Positions 15,122-23,946 of a DNA stretch of 39,024 nucleotides are shown one piece after another. Under the pieces are notes generated by a model. That model did no database searches and was not told where the DNA came from. It worked only from the letters and a program-made list of their open reading frames with translations. Each line of letters opens with the position of its first letter. Positions within the stretch are counted from its first letter, which is position 1. The position numbers and the translations under genes are program-made. Source of the DNA: JBBQWT01 sp038210375 (GTDB lineage: Bacteria; Acidobacteriota; Terriglobia; Terriglobales; Acidobacteriaceae); NCBI GenBank assembly GCA_038210375.1, contig JBBQWT010000028.1, positions 1 to 39,024 on the forward strand, written 5' to 3'.

Positions 15122-17023
15122 TCACTCCCCTGCAACGGCAGAGATGCTCTTTTGCGGTACCGGGGTTGCAGCAAGGGGAAAATGCAACTTGAAAGCAGTT
15201 CCAGTTTTGGAACTTTGGAAATCCACTGAACCGTTGTGCAACTGCATGACCCGGTAACTCATGGGCAAGCCAATTCCGGTGCCTTCCTTCTTGGTAGTGA
15301 AATAAAGGTTAAAGATTTTCTCCTGGATTTCGGGCGGAATGCCCTTGCCCTGGTCGCGAATTTCGACCACTCCTTCCGCGCCGCTACGCATGGCATTGAC
15401 GGTGAGAATGCCGCCTCGAGGCATGGCCTGTACCCCGTTCAGGACTATGTTCAGGAGGGCCTGCTGCACCAAGTCGGCATCGACCCTGACGGGAAGAGTC
15501 AGGGTTACGGGGAAAGAGATGAGCTTGACGCCATGACGCTGAGCGTCGGGTCCGGCGAGCTCCAGAACTTCCGCCACCAGATCGTTAAGGTCTTTGGCAA
15601 CCAGGTTGAGCTCAACCGGGCGAGTGAAATCGACCAGGGTCTGGACCACGCGATCGAGGTGGCGAATCTCGCTGTCGATGATGCTCATGTGGCGGCGGAC
15701 GTCGGGGTCGTCGCTGGTAAATTTTTCGCGCAGCACCTCGAGGTGAACGACGATGGCGTTGATGGGGTTCTTGACTTCATGGGCCACGCCCGAGGTGAGG
15801 CGGCCGATGGCGGAAAGCCTGCGGGAGAGCTCAATTTCGTCCTCGATGGTGTGCACCGATTCGGCGTCACGCAGGGTGAGAAGGGCTCCGATATGCTGGC
15901 CGTTGTCCTCGATGAAGTCGAGAGAAACTCCGGTTTTTTTGCCACTGATGCCCGAGAGCTCGCGTTGCGCCAGGGCGGAATGCTGTTCAAACGCGCGAAT
16001 GACGGCCGTGCTCAAGGGCGAGTCCTGATCGAAAATGTTCTCCACTTCCTGGCCCAGCATCTGGCGGCGCAGCTTGCCGACAAAGTGTTCCACCGAGGCG
16101 CTCACCAGCAGAGCGCGCTTTTCATGGTTGAAAAGAAGGACACCATCCTGCAGGTTGGCCATGATCTGGTCGAGGTTGTCTTTGAGCGCCGAGAACACCT
16201 GCTGGACGTCGCGCACCTCCTGGCCCAGGCGATCGATCTTGGTGGTGACTTGTCCTACCTCGTCGTTGTTGGTTTTCCCGGATGGACGCGGCGAGGGTCG
16301 GTCTCCGGAGTCGCCCTTGGGTGATACCTGATCGAGCTGCAGATCGAGGCGGCGGCCGATGATTTCCAGGGGACGCAAAGCAAAATTGGAAAGGCCGGCG
16401 GCAATGAAGACGGAGAGCAGCATGGAAATCAATCCAAACACCAGGGCACGATTTACCTGGGGCTGAATGTCGCTCTTCACAAAGACCGTGGAAACGCCCA
16501 CCCGGATGGTGCCAAAGAGTCTTCCTTTGCTCTGCAGCGGCAGGCTGATGTCGTAAACTTCCGGCTTTCCATAAACCGCTTTGAGTAAATGAAAGAAATT
16601 AGCGTTGCGAACACCGGCAAAATCCTGGCGCTGGGGAAGGAAGTTGTGCTGGCGGTAGAGATCGCTGTGGACGATGGCGGTGCCGTCGGGGGCGGCGATG
16701 GCCACATCATAGATAGTGGAGGAGTAGCCGACGATACCCTGCATGATGCTGCCCATGCCGTCGTCGGCCTGCAGGCGGCGAATGGCCTCGGCTTCCAACT
16801 GGGGGAACCCGCCGGGCTCAGGCTTGTCGCCCACGGCCAGGATGGCGTCCCGGGCGCCATTGAAGACGAGGTGGGCCGCGAGCTCGCCTCCCTGGTAAAA
16901 GTAATCGACGCGCTGGCGCACCATCTGGATGAGGTTAATGGTGGACAACGTGGCGACCACCAGCATGACCATGCTGCTAATGGCCACAACGAGCTTCGTT
17001 TTGATTCGAAAATGAGTCGCCAT
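15122..17023 (-). CDS. NtrB-like membrane sensor histidine kinase
   Basis: A 633-residue two-component sensor. TM1 (about 11-33) and TM2 (about 193-215) bracket a periplasmic sensor region of some 160 residues, where the alternating strands suggest a Cache/PAS-like fold. A HAMP-like stretch follows (LRPLEIIGRRLD), then a cytosolic PAS domain (about 285-385). The HisKA helix has SGVAHEVKNPINAIVVHLEV with phospho-acceptor His415. The HATPase domain has its N box (ALLNIVLNGVQAMP), DQGKGIPPE and GTGIGLPMS. The order and the HEVKNP box fit NtrB/AtoS-type kinases. Its gene follows the sigma-54 regulator by 55 bp, so that regulator is the natural partner. Ligand unknown. Confidence 0.93.
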   Translation of the reverse strand: MATHFRIKTKLVVAISSMVMLVVATLSTINLIQMVRQRVDYFYQGGELAAHLVFNGARDAILAVGDKPEPGGFPQLEAEAIRRLQADDGMGSIMQGIVGYSSTIYDVAIAAPDGTAIVHSDLYRQHNFLPQRQDFAGVRNANFFHLLKAVYGKPEVYDISLPLQSKGRLFGTIRVGVSTVFVKSDIQPQVNRALVFGLISMLLSVFIAAGLSNFALRPLEIIGRRLDLQLDQVSPKGDSGDRPSPRPSGKTNNDEVGQVTTKIDRLGQEVRDVQQVFSALKDNLDQIMANLQDGVLLFNHEKRALLVSASVEHFVGKLRRQMLGQEVENIFDQDSPLSTAVIRAFEQHSALAQRELSGISGKKTGVSLDFIEDNGQHIGALLTLRDAESVHTIEDEIELSRRLSAIGRLTSGVAHEVKNPINAIVVHLEVLREKFTSDDPDVRRHMSIIDSEIRHLDRVVQTLVDFTRPVELNLVAKDLNDLVAEVLELAGPDAQRHGVKLISFPVTLTLPVRVDADLVQQALLNIVLNGVQAMPRGGILTVNAMRSGAEGVVEIRDQGKGIPPEIQEKIFNLYFTTKKEGTGIGLPMSYRVMQLHNGSVDFQSSKTGTAFKLHFPLAATPVPQKSISAVAGE

Positions 17024-17078
17024 GATCTAAACGGCCTGAAGGTTCGGCCGGCAATGACAGATACTCAGGGCCGGGCAC

Positions 17079-18479
17079 TCAGATATCTGACGGAACCGGA
17101 GCGCCCTGCCCAGCGCCATATTGCTTCAACTTGTTATGCAGCGTTTTAACGCTGATGCCCAGCATTTCCGCAGCCTGGGTCTTGTTGTTCGCGGTCATTT
17201 CCAGGGTCTTGAGAATCAGCAGGCGCTCGCCTTCGCCGACCGTGGTTCCCACGCCGACGCTGATTCCGCTGCGGGGGACCGACCTGCGGGTGGTGACGCT
17301 CCCGCCCCCGAAACCGGGAGGAAGGCAATCGGCTTCGATAAGCTTCGCCTTGCACATAATGGTGGCGCGCTCCAGGGTATTGCGCAGCTCGCGAACGTTG
17401 CCCGGCCAGTCGTAGTCCATAAATTCCTGCATGACTTCTTCGCTGATCCCGCTCACTTCGCGGTGGTGTTTAAGGTTCATATCGGCGAGCAGTGCTTCCA
17501 CTAACTGGGGCAGGTCTTCCTTATGCTCCCGCAACGGAGGCATTTGAATGCCGAAGACATTCAAGCGGTAATAAAGGTCGCTGCGCATTTCCCCGCGGGC
17601 GATGGCCTCTTCGGGAACCTTGCTGGTGGCGGCCAGCACCCTGACGTTCACCGCAGTCTCGGTCTTGCTGCCCAGGCGGCGCAACTTATGGTCTTCCAGC
17701 ACGCGCAACAACTTTGCCTGGGTCGCGATGGGCATTTCGCCAATCTCATCAAGCAGCAGGGTACCTTCTTCGGCTAGCTCAAAACATCCGGCGCGGCGCT
17801 CCAGGGCCCCGGTAAAGGCGCCTTTCTCATGGCCAAAAATCTCGCTTTCCATCAAAGTTTCGGGAATGGCGGAGCAGTTGATGGCGACAAACGGCTTGTC
17901 CTTGCGCGGGCTCAGGGAATGAATGGTGCGCGCCAGCATTTCCTTGCCACTACCGCTCTCCCCGGTGATCAGAACGGAGGCGGTGCTGGGCGCGACCCTT
18001 TCCACCAGATTGAAGATCTCGCGCATGCGCGGCGAAGTGCCGACCAGCGAGCCCAATATCCCGGTCTGGCGCAGGGCGCGGCGAGTGGCCTCCAGTTCGC
18101 GTTCGGTGTTGCGCTGGCGCGAGGCGTTCTGCAGGATGGTGCGCAGGCGCGTGGGATCCACGGGCTTTTGAATAAAGTCGTAAGCGCCGATTTTCATGGC
18201 GTTGACCGCCAGATCGATGCTGCCCTGCGCGGTGAGTACGATGACGCTGATCATTTGCGACGCGCTGGCCAGTTTTTCGAGCAACTGCAAGCCATCCATG
18301 CGAGGCATGACGAGGTCGGTAATGACAATGGCGGGCGACCAGGCCTGGATTTTTTCCCATCCCTCCTGCCCATCACACGCGGTTTCGGCCTGGTAACCCC
18401 AGGCTGAGATGAGGTCCGCGAGCCCGGTGCGCTCGTTGTCATTATCTTCCACGATTAAAATTTTGTCTGAACTGTTCAT
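17079..18479 (-). CDS. NtrC-family sigma-54-dependent response regulator
   Basis: A 466-residue enhancer-binding activator with all three domains. The receiver (1-120) has the acidic pocket E11/D12 and phospho-acceptor D55 in TDLVMPRMDG, and the FIQKPV Lys. The AAA+ domain has Walker A GESGSGKE (173-180), the sigma-54-contacting GAFTGA loop (220-225), Walker B LLLDEIGEMP, and FRSDLYYRLNVF-like sensor elements (MRSDLYYRLNVF). The C-terminal Fis-type helix-turn-helix is NNKTQAAEMLGISVKTLHNKL. It should remodel sigma-54 holoenzyme at distant promoters when phosphorylated by the adjacent kinase. I start at ATG 18479 (MNSSDKILIVED); an ATG directly before it is also possible. I see no clear sigma-54 promoter in the intergenic regions nearby. 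Confidence 0.95.
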   Translation of the reverse strand: MNSSDKILIVEDNDNERTGLADLISAWGYQAETACDGQEGWEKIQAWSPAIVITDLVMPRMDGLQLLEKLASASQMISVIVLTAQGSIDLAVNAMKIGAYDFIQKPVDPTRLRTILQNASRQRNTERELEATRRALRQTGILGSLVGTSPRMREIFNLVERVAPSTASVLITGESGSGKEMLARTIHSLSPRKDKPFVAINCSAIPETLMESEIFGHEKGAFTGALERRAGCFELAEEGTLLLDEIGEMPIATQAKLLRVLEDHKLRRLGSKTETAVNVRVLAATSKVPEEAIARGEMRSDLYYRLNVFGIQMPPLREHKEDLPQLVEALLADMNLKHHREVSGISEEVMQEFMDYDWPGNVRELRNTLERATIMCKAKLIEADCLPPGFGGGSVTTRRSVPRSGISVGVGTTVGEGERLLILKTLEMTANNKTQAAEMLGISVKTLHNKLKQYGAGQGAPVPSDI

Positions 18480-18707
18480 CATTTCGTGCGCCGAGCGAGA
18501 GGAGCGGACATAAATGCAGTTTAACCGAATTCGCATATCCCGGGGCGGGAAAGCGAGAGAACACGAAACAGCTGAAGACCGGAACAGAAATTTCTTGTAA
18601 GAACCACTGGGTAGACCAACTTGAACGCATTGGCGTGCATCAAAACAGTTTCCAAGCTGAAAACATTTTCAGGAAGGTCCGGCGATGTTGGTTTAGATGT
18701 GGGTTAT

Positions 18708-18723
18708 CAACAGTGTACTGTTG
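18708..18723. promoter_or_regulatory. Operator-like palindrome upstream of the OmpA-like gene
   Basis: CAACAGT-GT-ACTGTTG is a perfect inverted repeat with a 2-nt centre. It ends 10 bp before the -35 box, a position suited to an activator. CTGTTGCA also occurs twice, at 18719-18726 and 18731-18738, the second overlapping the -35. Confidence 0.45.
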
Positions 18724-18733
18724 CACAATTCTG

Positions 18734-18762
18734 TTGCAGTTGGACGTGTAGTGGTCTATAAA
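18734..18762 (+). promoter_or_regulatory. Sigma-70-type promoter for the OmpA-like gene
   Basis: TTGCAG (18734-18739), 17-nt spacer, TATAAA (18757-18762). Transcription would start near 18769, leaving an untranslated leader of about 210 nt. Confidence 0.6.
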
Positions 18763-18978
18763 AACCAATAACTTAGCTTTAGGATTTCCACCGGGTTGTG
18801 TTGTACTATGTATGAGCGGAAGGTTGGTTGAGCCCACTCGTACTTTCGCCAGCAGCATTTCCTGGTTCAAAGATGCATTGGTTGCCCTTAAGAGTTTAGT
18901 CTCGTTTTGCTAGTAGACCGGAACCGCTGCACCGCTTCAAAAATTTGCCAGTTTAGTAACTTTCGGAGGAATAAGCGC

Positions 18979-20610
18979 ATGTCACATCGTTCAAGATTAA
19001 TTGGTCGCGGCTGGTCAACAGCGACGGCCGTCCTCATCGCGCTCGCCGCGATGATTCCAAGTGCCGTAGCCCAGGAGCAGGAGCCGGCCAAAGCAGAAAT
19101 CATGGGAGCCTATTCCTACTACGATCCAGGCGGGAGCGTCACGTACATCAAATTCTTCGACAATCCCTTGATTCATCGCCGATTGAAGCCGGCCAACGCT
19201 GGTTTTAACGTCGCGGCGACCTATTTCTTCAACCGCTACGTCGGAGCCACGATCGATACGGGAGACCATTTCGGTTTCCTGGAAAACTATCTGACGATCA
19301 TGGGTGGACCGACTTTCCGCGTTCCCATCGACCGCGCGACGCTATTTGCGCACGGTATGGCGGGTCTTCACCGCATCGGTCCTGCCGGCCGTCAAGGGTT
19401 CAATCCCAACAACGGAATCGGCCTGATGGCTGGTGGGGGCATGGACTTGAACATTCTGCCTCACTGGAGCTGGCGCGTATTTGAAGCGGACTATGTGTAC
19501 GCCCACCACAGCTATGGAGCCGGCATTGCGAAGACGAACCTCACGGGCGTCCGCGTAGGAACCGGTATCGTTTACCTGATGGGCTTGGAAGCCGGCATTC
19601 CGGCGACCGCAAGCTGCGTCTCGGAGCCAACCTCCGTGATGGCCGGCGAGCCGGTCCGGGTCACCGCCACTTCTTCAGGCTTCAAGCCTAACCGTACTCT
19701 GACGTACGCCTACACCGCATCGGGCGGCAAGGTGACGGGCACCGGCTCCACCGTCAGCATCGACACCGCTGGCCTGGCCCCGGGCAGCTATAACGTCAGT
19801 TCCAACATCAGCGACGGCCACAAGGGTCTGGCAACCTGCTCCACCAGCTTCACGGTGAACGCGCCCAGCGCCTTGTCCGTTTCCTGCACCGCGAACCCCT
19901 CGGTCGTCAACGTGGGCGGATCTTCGAGCATCGATTGCACTTGCAATGCCGATCAGCGTCCGACCACCTTCAAGTACTCGTCCACCGCCGGCAGCATCTC
20001 CGGAACCGGGCCGAGCGCTCGTCTTGACACCACCGGAGCTCCGGTAGGCACGATCACGGTCAATACCGTATGCACCGACGACAGAGGCCGTTCCGCCAGC
20101 ACCGACACTCCGGTGACTGTGCAGAACGCCCCCGCGCCGACGCCGCCGGTCGCGCCCAGCACCAGCCTGTTGAACTCGATTGATTTCAAGTCCAACAGCT
20201 CGCGTGTTGATAACGCAGCCAAAGCCATTCTTGACGACGTAGCCCTGCGCATGCAGCGTGAGGCCGACTCTCAAGTTGCCATCGTGGGTTACACCGACGG
20301 AAGCGAAACCGGCAATAACCTTGCCGCGCAGCGCGCCGTGAATGCCAAGGCTTACCTGGTCGGCGAAAAGGGTATCGACGCCAGCCGCGTGAGCGTATAC
20401 AGCGACGGGACTTCCGGTATGAAGGACGAGCTCTACCTGGTTCCGGCCGGCGCCACGTACACCAACGCTGCTGCCACCGCGGTGGATGAAGCTAGCATTC
20501 ATCCCACTTCGGGCAAGCCGATGGTAAAGCATCACCGCCGTCACCGTGCGCACCGCCGCGCCGCTGCACCTGCAGCGGAAGCGCCGGCCGCCACGCCGCC
20601 CACCCAGTAA
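18979..20610 (+). CDS. OmpA-family outer-membrane protein with Ig-like repeats
   Basis: A 543-residue envelope protein. Signal peptide 1-31, cleaved after SAVA. Residues 40-210 look like an OmpA-type beta-barrel (alternating aromatic strands, YFFNRYVGATIDTGDHFGF). Two Ig/PKD-like repeats follow (about 210-300 and 300-385), each with Cys pairs (ASCVSEPTSV..., VSCTANPSVV...) that could form disulfides. The C-terminal OmpA peptidoglycan-binding domain has SIDFKSNSSRVD and NNLAAQRAVNAKAYL. The tail is His/Arg-rich (KHHRRHRAHRR) then Ala/Pro-rich. It probably anchors the outer membrane to peptidoglycan. ATG 18979 has an excellent SD, GGAGGA, 8 nt upstream. A strong terminator follows, so it is monocistronic. 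Confidence 0.9.
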   Translation: MSHRSRLIGRGWSTATAVLIALAAMIPSAVAQEQEPAKAEIMGAYSYYDPGGSVTYIKFFDNPLIHRRLKPANAGFNVAATYFFNRYVGATIDTGDHFGFLENYLTIMGGPTFRVPIDRATLFAHGMAGLHRIGPAGRQGFNPNNGIGLMAGGGMDLNILPHWSWRVFEADYVYAHHSYGAGIAKTNLTGVRVGTGIVYLMGLEAGIPATASCVSEPTSVMAGEPVRVTATSSGFKPNRTLTYAYTASGGKVTGTGSTVSIDTAGLAPGSYNVSSNISDGHKGLATCSTSFTVNAPSALSVSCTANPSVVNVGGSSSIDCTCNADQRPTTFKYSSTAGSISGTGPSARLDTTGAPVGTITVNTVCTDDRGRSASTDTPVTVQNAPAPTPPVAPSTSLLNSIDFKSNSSRVDNAAKAILDDVALRMQREADSQVAIVGYTDGSETGNNLAAQRAVNAKAYLVGEKGIDASRVSVYSDGTSGMKDELYLVPAGATYTNAAATAVDEASIHPTSGKPMVKHHRRHRAHRRAAAPAAEAPAATPPTQ

Positions 20611-20629
20611 CTTAACCGCATCTCAACAG

Positions 20630-20660
20630 AGCCGGTCGGATATCCGACCGGCTTTTTTTT
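20630..20660 (+). terminator. Intrinsic terminator of the OmpA-like gene
   Basis: GCCGGTCGGA (20631-20640), 2-nt centre, TCCGACCGGC (20643-20652), then eight T. A perfect 10-bp stem plus U-tract, 20 nt after the stop codon. Confidence 0.95.
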
Positions 20661-20788
20661 GCTCTGCGAATCTCTTCGGTTAACCGCAAATCTTCCGGCA
20701 GGTTTTTATTGCCGGGCGCATCCAATTAAAATAGTGATTGCGTGACCCCCGTCATGCCATCGATTCGTGTCTGGAGAGAATTACTAAT

Positions 20789-23050
20789 ATGACAGTTGGT
20801 TTCCGCAATTCATCCCATCGTGGTTTCTCATATTTTTCCAACGACTTATTACGGGTTGCGATCTTTGCCGGAAGCATTCTTGCTGCTGGAATGCTTTGGG
20901 GACAGGTTTCCGAGCCAGGCGCCGGTTCGCTTTCAGGCTCCAGAGCGGCGGCGCTGGCTGCCGCGCGCAAGACCGTCTCCAGTGATGCGGTGAGCGCGGG
21001 GGAGCAGACGCAGGTACCCGGCGCCGGCCGCGTGAAGTCCACGCCAGCTCCCGTTCCTGGTCCGGCTCGCGGGATGCCACCTCAGGGAGTGCCTTGGAAG
21101 CCGCTGGGGCCTGATGGAGGAGACGTGCGCAGTCTGGCGCAGGATCCGGTGAATCCCGATCGCATTTACATGGGCACCAGCGCCGGCCAGCTTTACCTGT
21201 CGCTCGATTCAGGTCTTACGTGGTCGCGGTACGCCCGTTTGGGAGAAGGCGATGATTACGTTCTCGATCACACCGTGATTGACCCCAAGGACGCCAATAC
21301 CATCTACGTTGCCGCATGGAGCATCGAGAGCGGCGGAGGAGATTTGTTCCGCAGCAAGGACCAGGGACACACCTGGCAAACCCTTCCCGGGATGCATGGC
21401 AAATCAATTCGCGCGTTCGCGGTGGCTCCGTCTAATTCTCAGGTACTGGTAGCGGGCGCGCTGGACGGAGTGTTTCGCAGTTCCGACGGTGGCGATACCT
21501 GGGCTCGCATTTCCCCGGAAAATCATCGCGAATTGAAGAACGTGGAGTCGTTGGCGATCGATCCCACCAACCCCGACATTGTTTATATCGGCACCTGGCA
21601 TTTGCCGTGGAAGACGGACGACGGCGGCCAGAACTGGAGCAACATCAAGCAGGGAGTGGTCGATGATTCCGACGTGTTTTCCATCATCATCGACCCCAGG
21701 CGGCCGTCGGTGGTGTATGCCAGCGCCTGTTCCGGGATTTATAAGAGTGAAAACGCGGGCCTGCTTTTCAGCAAGGTCAAGGGCATGCCTTTCTCGGCGC
21801 GCCGTACGCGGGTGATGAAGCAGGACCCGGTGAATGCCAACGTGGTGTATGCAGGCACCACCGAAGGTCTATGGAAGACGATGGATGGAGGCAAGACGTT
21901 TCAACGCATGACCGACCCCAACATCATCGTGAACGACGTGATGGTTGATCCTCGCGATCCGGAACATGTGTTGATCGCCACGGACCGCAGCGGAATTATG
22001 TCCAGCAACAACGGGGGCAAGTCATTCACCAATACCAGCCGGGGATTTTCGCATCGCCAGGTTGCCACCATCCTGGTGGATCGGGAGCATCCCGAGGTCT
22101 TCTATGCCGGCATGATCAATGACAAGGAATTTGGCGGGGTGTTTCTCTCGCAGGATGCCGGCGCCTCATGGCGCCAGATCAGCAATGGTCTGGGAACCCG
22201 CGACGTATTCACCCTGCGGCAGGCGGAAGACGGAGAGGTTCTGGCGGGCACCAATCGCGGAATATTTTCCATGAATCGCGCCAGCTATACATGGAAGGCG
22301 GTCAGCAGCGGCAACAACGGAATGGCGTCCGTCGTGCCCGTGGCCAGGACATCGCGCAAATCAACCGTGCGCAAGACCACCAGGCGGCTTGGGCCGCGTT
22401 CGGCCAAGGTCGCACAAGATACCCCACTCGATCGCCGGGTCACGGGGCTGGACTTCGCCGACGGCAAATGGTTTGCCGCTACTTCAGCCGGTTTCTTCAC
22501 CAGCGCGAACCAGGGAAAAGCATGGACCGGGGGTGCGGTGATGGGATTCAAGAACTTCGTGGCGGTGCACGCCTCCCCGGACGTGCTGTTGCTGGCCGCG
22601 CGCAACGCGCTGCTCATCTCATCCGACTGCGGGAATATATGGAAGCTGACCAACCTGCCGGAAATGGTTACTTCGATATCGGATGTGATCGTGGATCCGG
22701 AAAAGAGCATTTGGGTCACCGCGCGGGAAGGCGCGTTCCGCAGCCGTGACAACGGCGTGACCTGGGACCACGTGGCTGGTCTTCCGGTGAACAATCTCAC
22801 GTCAGTCACTTATGACGCTCAGGGGAAACGCCTGTTAATTACTTCCAGCGACACCACCCAGGTATTTCAGACCCGCGATTTCGGGATGAACTGGCGTCGC
22901 GAGGATTCCGGCTGGGAACTGCGTTCGGTGCAGGTTGTACGCGGACGTTTGTTGGGGGTCACGGCCTTCGATGGACTGGTTTTGCAGCCGGGTGGTTTTG
23001 AGGATGCCACCGCCGAAACCGGGGCTCCGGCGGAGAAGGGTTCGCATTAA
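20789..23050 (+). CDS. Secreted multi-Asp-box (BNR/sortilin-like) beta-propeller protein
   Basis: A 753-residue exported protein. The N-terminus has a hydrophobic segment (about 20-37, LLRVAIFAGSILAAGMLWG) acting as signal peptide or anchor, then an Ala/Pro-rich linker. From about residue 100 on, Asp-box motifs of the S-x-D-x-G-x-x-W type recur: SLDSGLTW, SKDQGHTW, SSDGGDTW, TDDGGQNW, TMDGGKTF, SQDAGASW, SSDCGNIW, SRDNGVTW, TRDFGMNW and weaker ones, about a dozen in all. Such repeats build beta-propellers in sialidases, sortilins and photosystem-assembly factors. No sialidase Arg triad is obvious, so a binding or scaffold role is as likely as catalysis. ATG 20789 has GGAGAG about 10 nt upstream. 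Its end overlaps murI tail to tail by 4 bp. Confidence 0.85.
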   Translation: MTVGFRNSSHRGFSYFSNDLLRVAIFAGSILAAGMLWGQVSEPGAGSLSGSRAAALAAARKTVSSDAVSAGEQTQVPGAGRVKSTPAPVPGPARGMPPQGVPWKPLGPDGGDVRSLAQDPVNPDRIYMGTSAGQLYLSLDSGLTWSRYARLGEGDDYVLDHTVIDPKDANTIYVAAWSIESGGGDLFRSKDQGHTWQTLPGMHGKSIRAFAVAPSNSQVLVAGALDGVFRSSDGGDTWARISPENHRELKNVESLAIDPTNPDIVYIGTWHLPWKTDDGGQNWSNIKQGVVDDSDVFSIIIDPRRPSVVYASACSGIYKSENAGLLFSKVKGMPFSARRTRVMKQDPVNANVVYAGTTEGLWKTMDGGKTFQRMTDPNIIVNDVMVDPRDPEHVLIATDRSGIMSSNNGGKSFTNTSRGFSHRQVATILVDREHPEVFYAGMINDKEFGGVFLSQDAGASWRQISNGLGTRDVFTLRQAEDGEVLAGTNRGIFSMNRASYTWKAVSSGNNGMASVVPVARTSRKSTVRKTTRRLGPRSAKVAQDTPLDRRVTGLDFADGKWFAATSAGFFTSANQGKAWTGGAVMGFKNFVAVHASPDVLLLAARNALLISSDCGNIWKLTNLPEMVTSISDVIVDPEKSIWVTAREGAFRSRDNGVTWDHVAGLPVNNLTSVTYDAQGKRLLITSSDTTQVFQTRDFGMNWRREDSGWELRSVQVVRGRLLGVTAFDGLVLQPGGFEDATAETGAPAEKGSH

Positions 23051-23946
23051 GAATCGATGTCGACGTGTTGGACGTGGTTGAGGGGCGCGCCTAGCAGGCG
23101 CTGGCCCAGGGCGCGAAATTTCTCGGCTGAATCGGAAACGTAAAACTCAACTGCCGCTTCGGCCGGGGTCAATCCTCCTCCGAATGCGGAGGCGCCGGTT
23201 TCGCCTGGGGTTGACCCGCGCAAGCTCGCGGGGCGGGTGCCGCCAGCGGGCGATGACGAATGAATTTCCTTGTACACCGCTGCGGCGATCGATTCCGCCG
23301 AGTCCACCACCGATACGCCTGCCGGAACCAGACGGGTGATCAAGTCTTTCAGCAGCGGATAGTGAGTGCAACCCAGAACCAGCACGTCGGCGCCGTTGGC
23401 GGCATCTGGTGCAGTCTCGCCGGCGAACAGGCGATCAAGATAAATGCGGGTGATCTGTTCGGTCACCGGATGGTCGAGCCATCCTTCTTCCACCAGGGGC
23501 ACCAGCAGCGGACAAGCCATCTCGCGGACCTGCAGGCCCCGGCCTTCGAGAGCGATACGGTATGCGTGGCTGGCGACCGTGGCTTCGGTGGCGATCACGG
23601 CTGCCTTACGGTTGACCGAAATTCCGGCAGCGGTATCGGCGCCGCTTTCGATCACCCCGTGCACCGGCACCTTGACTGACTGCGCGATGGCGGGCAGGGC
23701 CAGGGCGCTGGCGGTGTTGCACGCCACAATAATTCGTCCGGCGCCACGCTCCTCCAGAAAACGCGTTGCCCCGGCGGCGTAGCGCTGCACGGTTTCCGCT
23801 GATTTCGAGCCGTAGGGAAGGCGCGCGGTGTCTCCGAAATAAATATAGCGGGCGGCGGGAAGCAGCCGCAGCAACTGGCGCAGGACGGTGAGGCCACCGG
23901 CGCCTGAATCAAACACCCCGATAGCGAGGGGGGCAGTTTCGCTCAA
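23047..23946 (-). CDS. murI: Glutamate racemase MurI
   Basis: Interconverts L- and D-glutamate without cofactor, supplying D-Glu for peptidoglycan; cytoplasmic. Family marks: IGVFDSGAGGLTV near the N-terminus (D13), YFGDTARLPYGSKS, catalytic Cys76 in ACNTASALA and catalytic Cys193 in GCTHYPLL. The 299-residue length is above the usual 260-280 because of an insertion of about 30 residues between VYKEI and the last strand VEFYVSD; the inserted DNA carries a palindromic unit. The start is TTG 23946, with AGGAG about 9 nt upstream and the GerMN gene's stop directly adjacent. It is the last gene of the DUF1015-amidase-GerMN-murI operon. Confidence 0.95.
   Translation of the reverse strand: MSETAPLAIGVFDSGAGGLTVLRQLLRLLPAARYIYFGDTARLPYGSKSAETVQRYAAGATRFLEERGAGRIIVACNTASALALPAIAQSVKVPVHGVIESGADTAAGISVNRKAAVIATEATVASHAYRIALEGRGLQVREMACPLLVPLVEEGWLDHPVTEQITRIYLDRLFAGETAPDAANGADVLVLGCTHYPLLKDLITRLVPAGVSVVDSAESIAAAVYKEIHSSSPAGGTRPASLRGSTPGETGASAFGGGLTPAEAAVEFYVSDSAEKFRALGQRLLGAPLNHVQHVDIDS
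23167..23216. repeat. Palindromic unit inserted in frame in murI
   Basis: GGTCAA (23167-23172) and TTGACC (23211-23216) form the outer inverted ends. Inside is a perfect hairpin, CCTCCG-AATG-CGGAGG (23177-23192). The encoded stretch is Gly/Pro/Thr-rich and falls in a murI loop with no counterpart that I know in the family. Confidence 0.45.

Larger units (their letters stand above)
18480..18978. other. Divergent intergenic region with OmpA promoter and long leader
   Basis: This gap separates the response regulator (minus) from the OmpA-like gene (plus). The half next to the regulator shows no clear promoter or sigma-54 box to my eye. The other half contains a palindrome (18708-18723), a promoter (18734-18762) and a leader of about 210 nt before the OmpA-like ATG. 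An open frame on the minus strand at 18640-18870 has no SD or recognisable protein features and I do not call it. Confidence 0.6.

Noticed and set aside
15236..16324. Plus-strand frame opposite the histidine kinase
   Set aside because: Antisense to HisKA and HATPase motifs; no SD and no domain.
18640..18870. Small minus-strand frame of 76 codons upstream of the OmpA-like gene
   Set aside because: No SD or recognisable feature, and it overlaps the OmpA promoter and palindrome.
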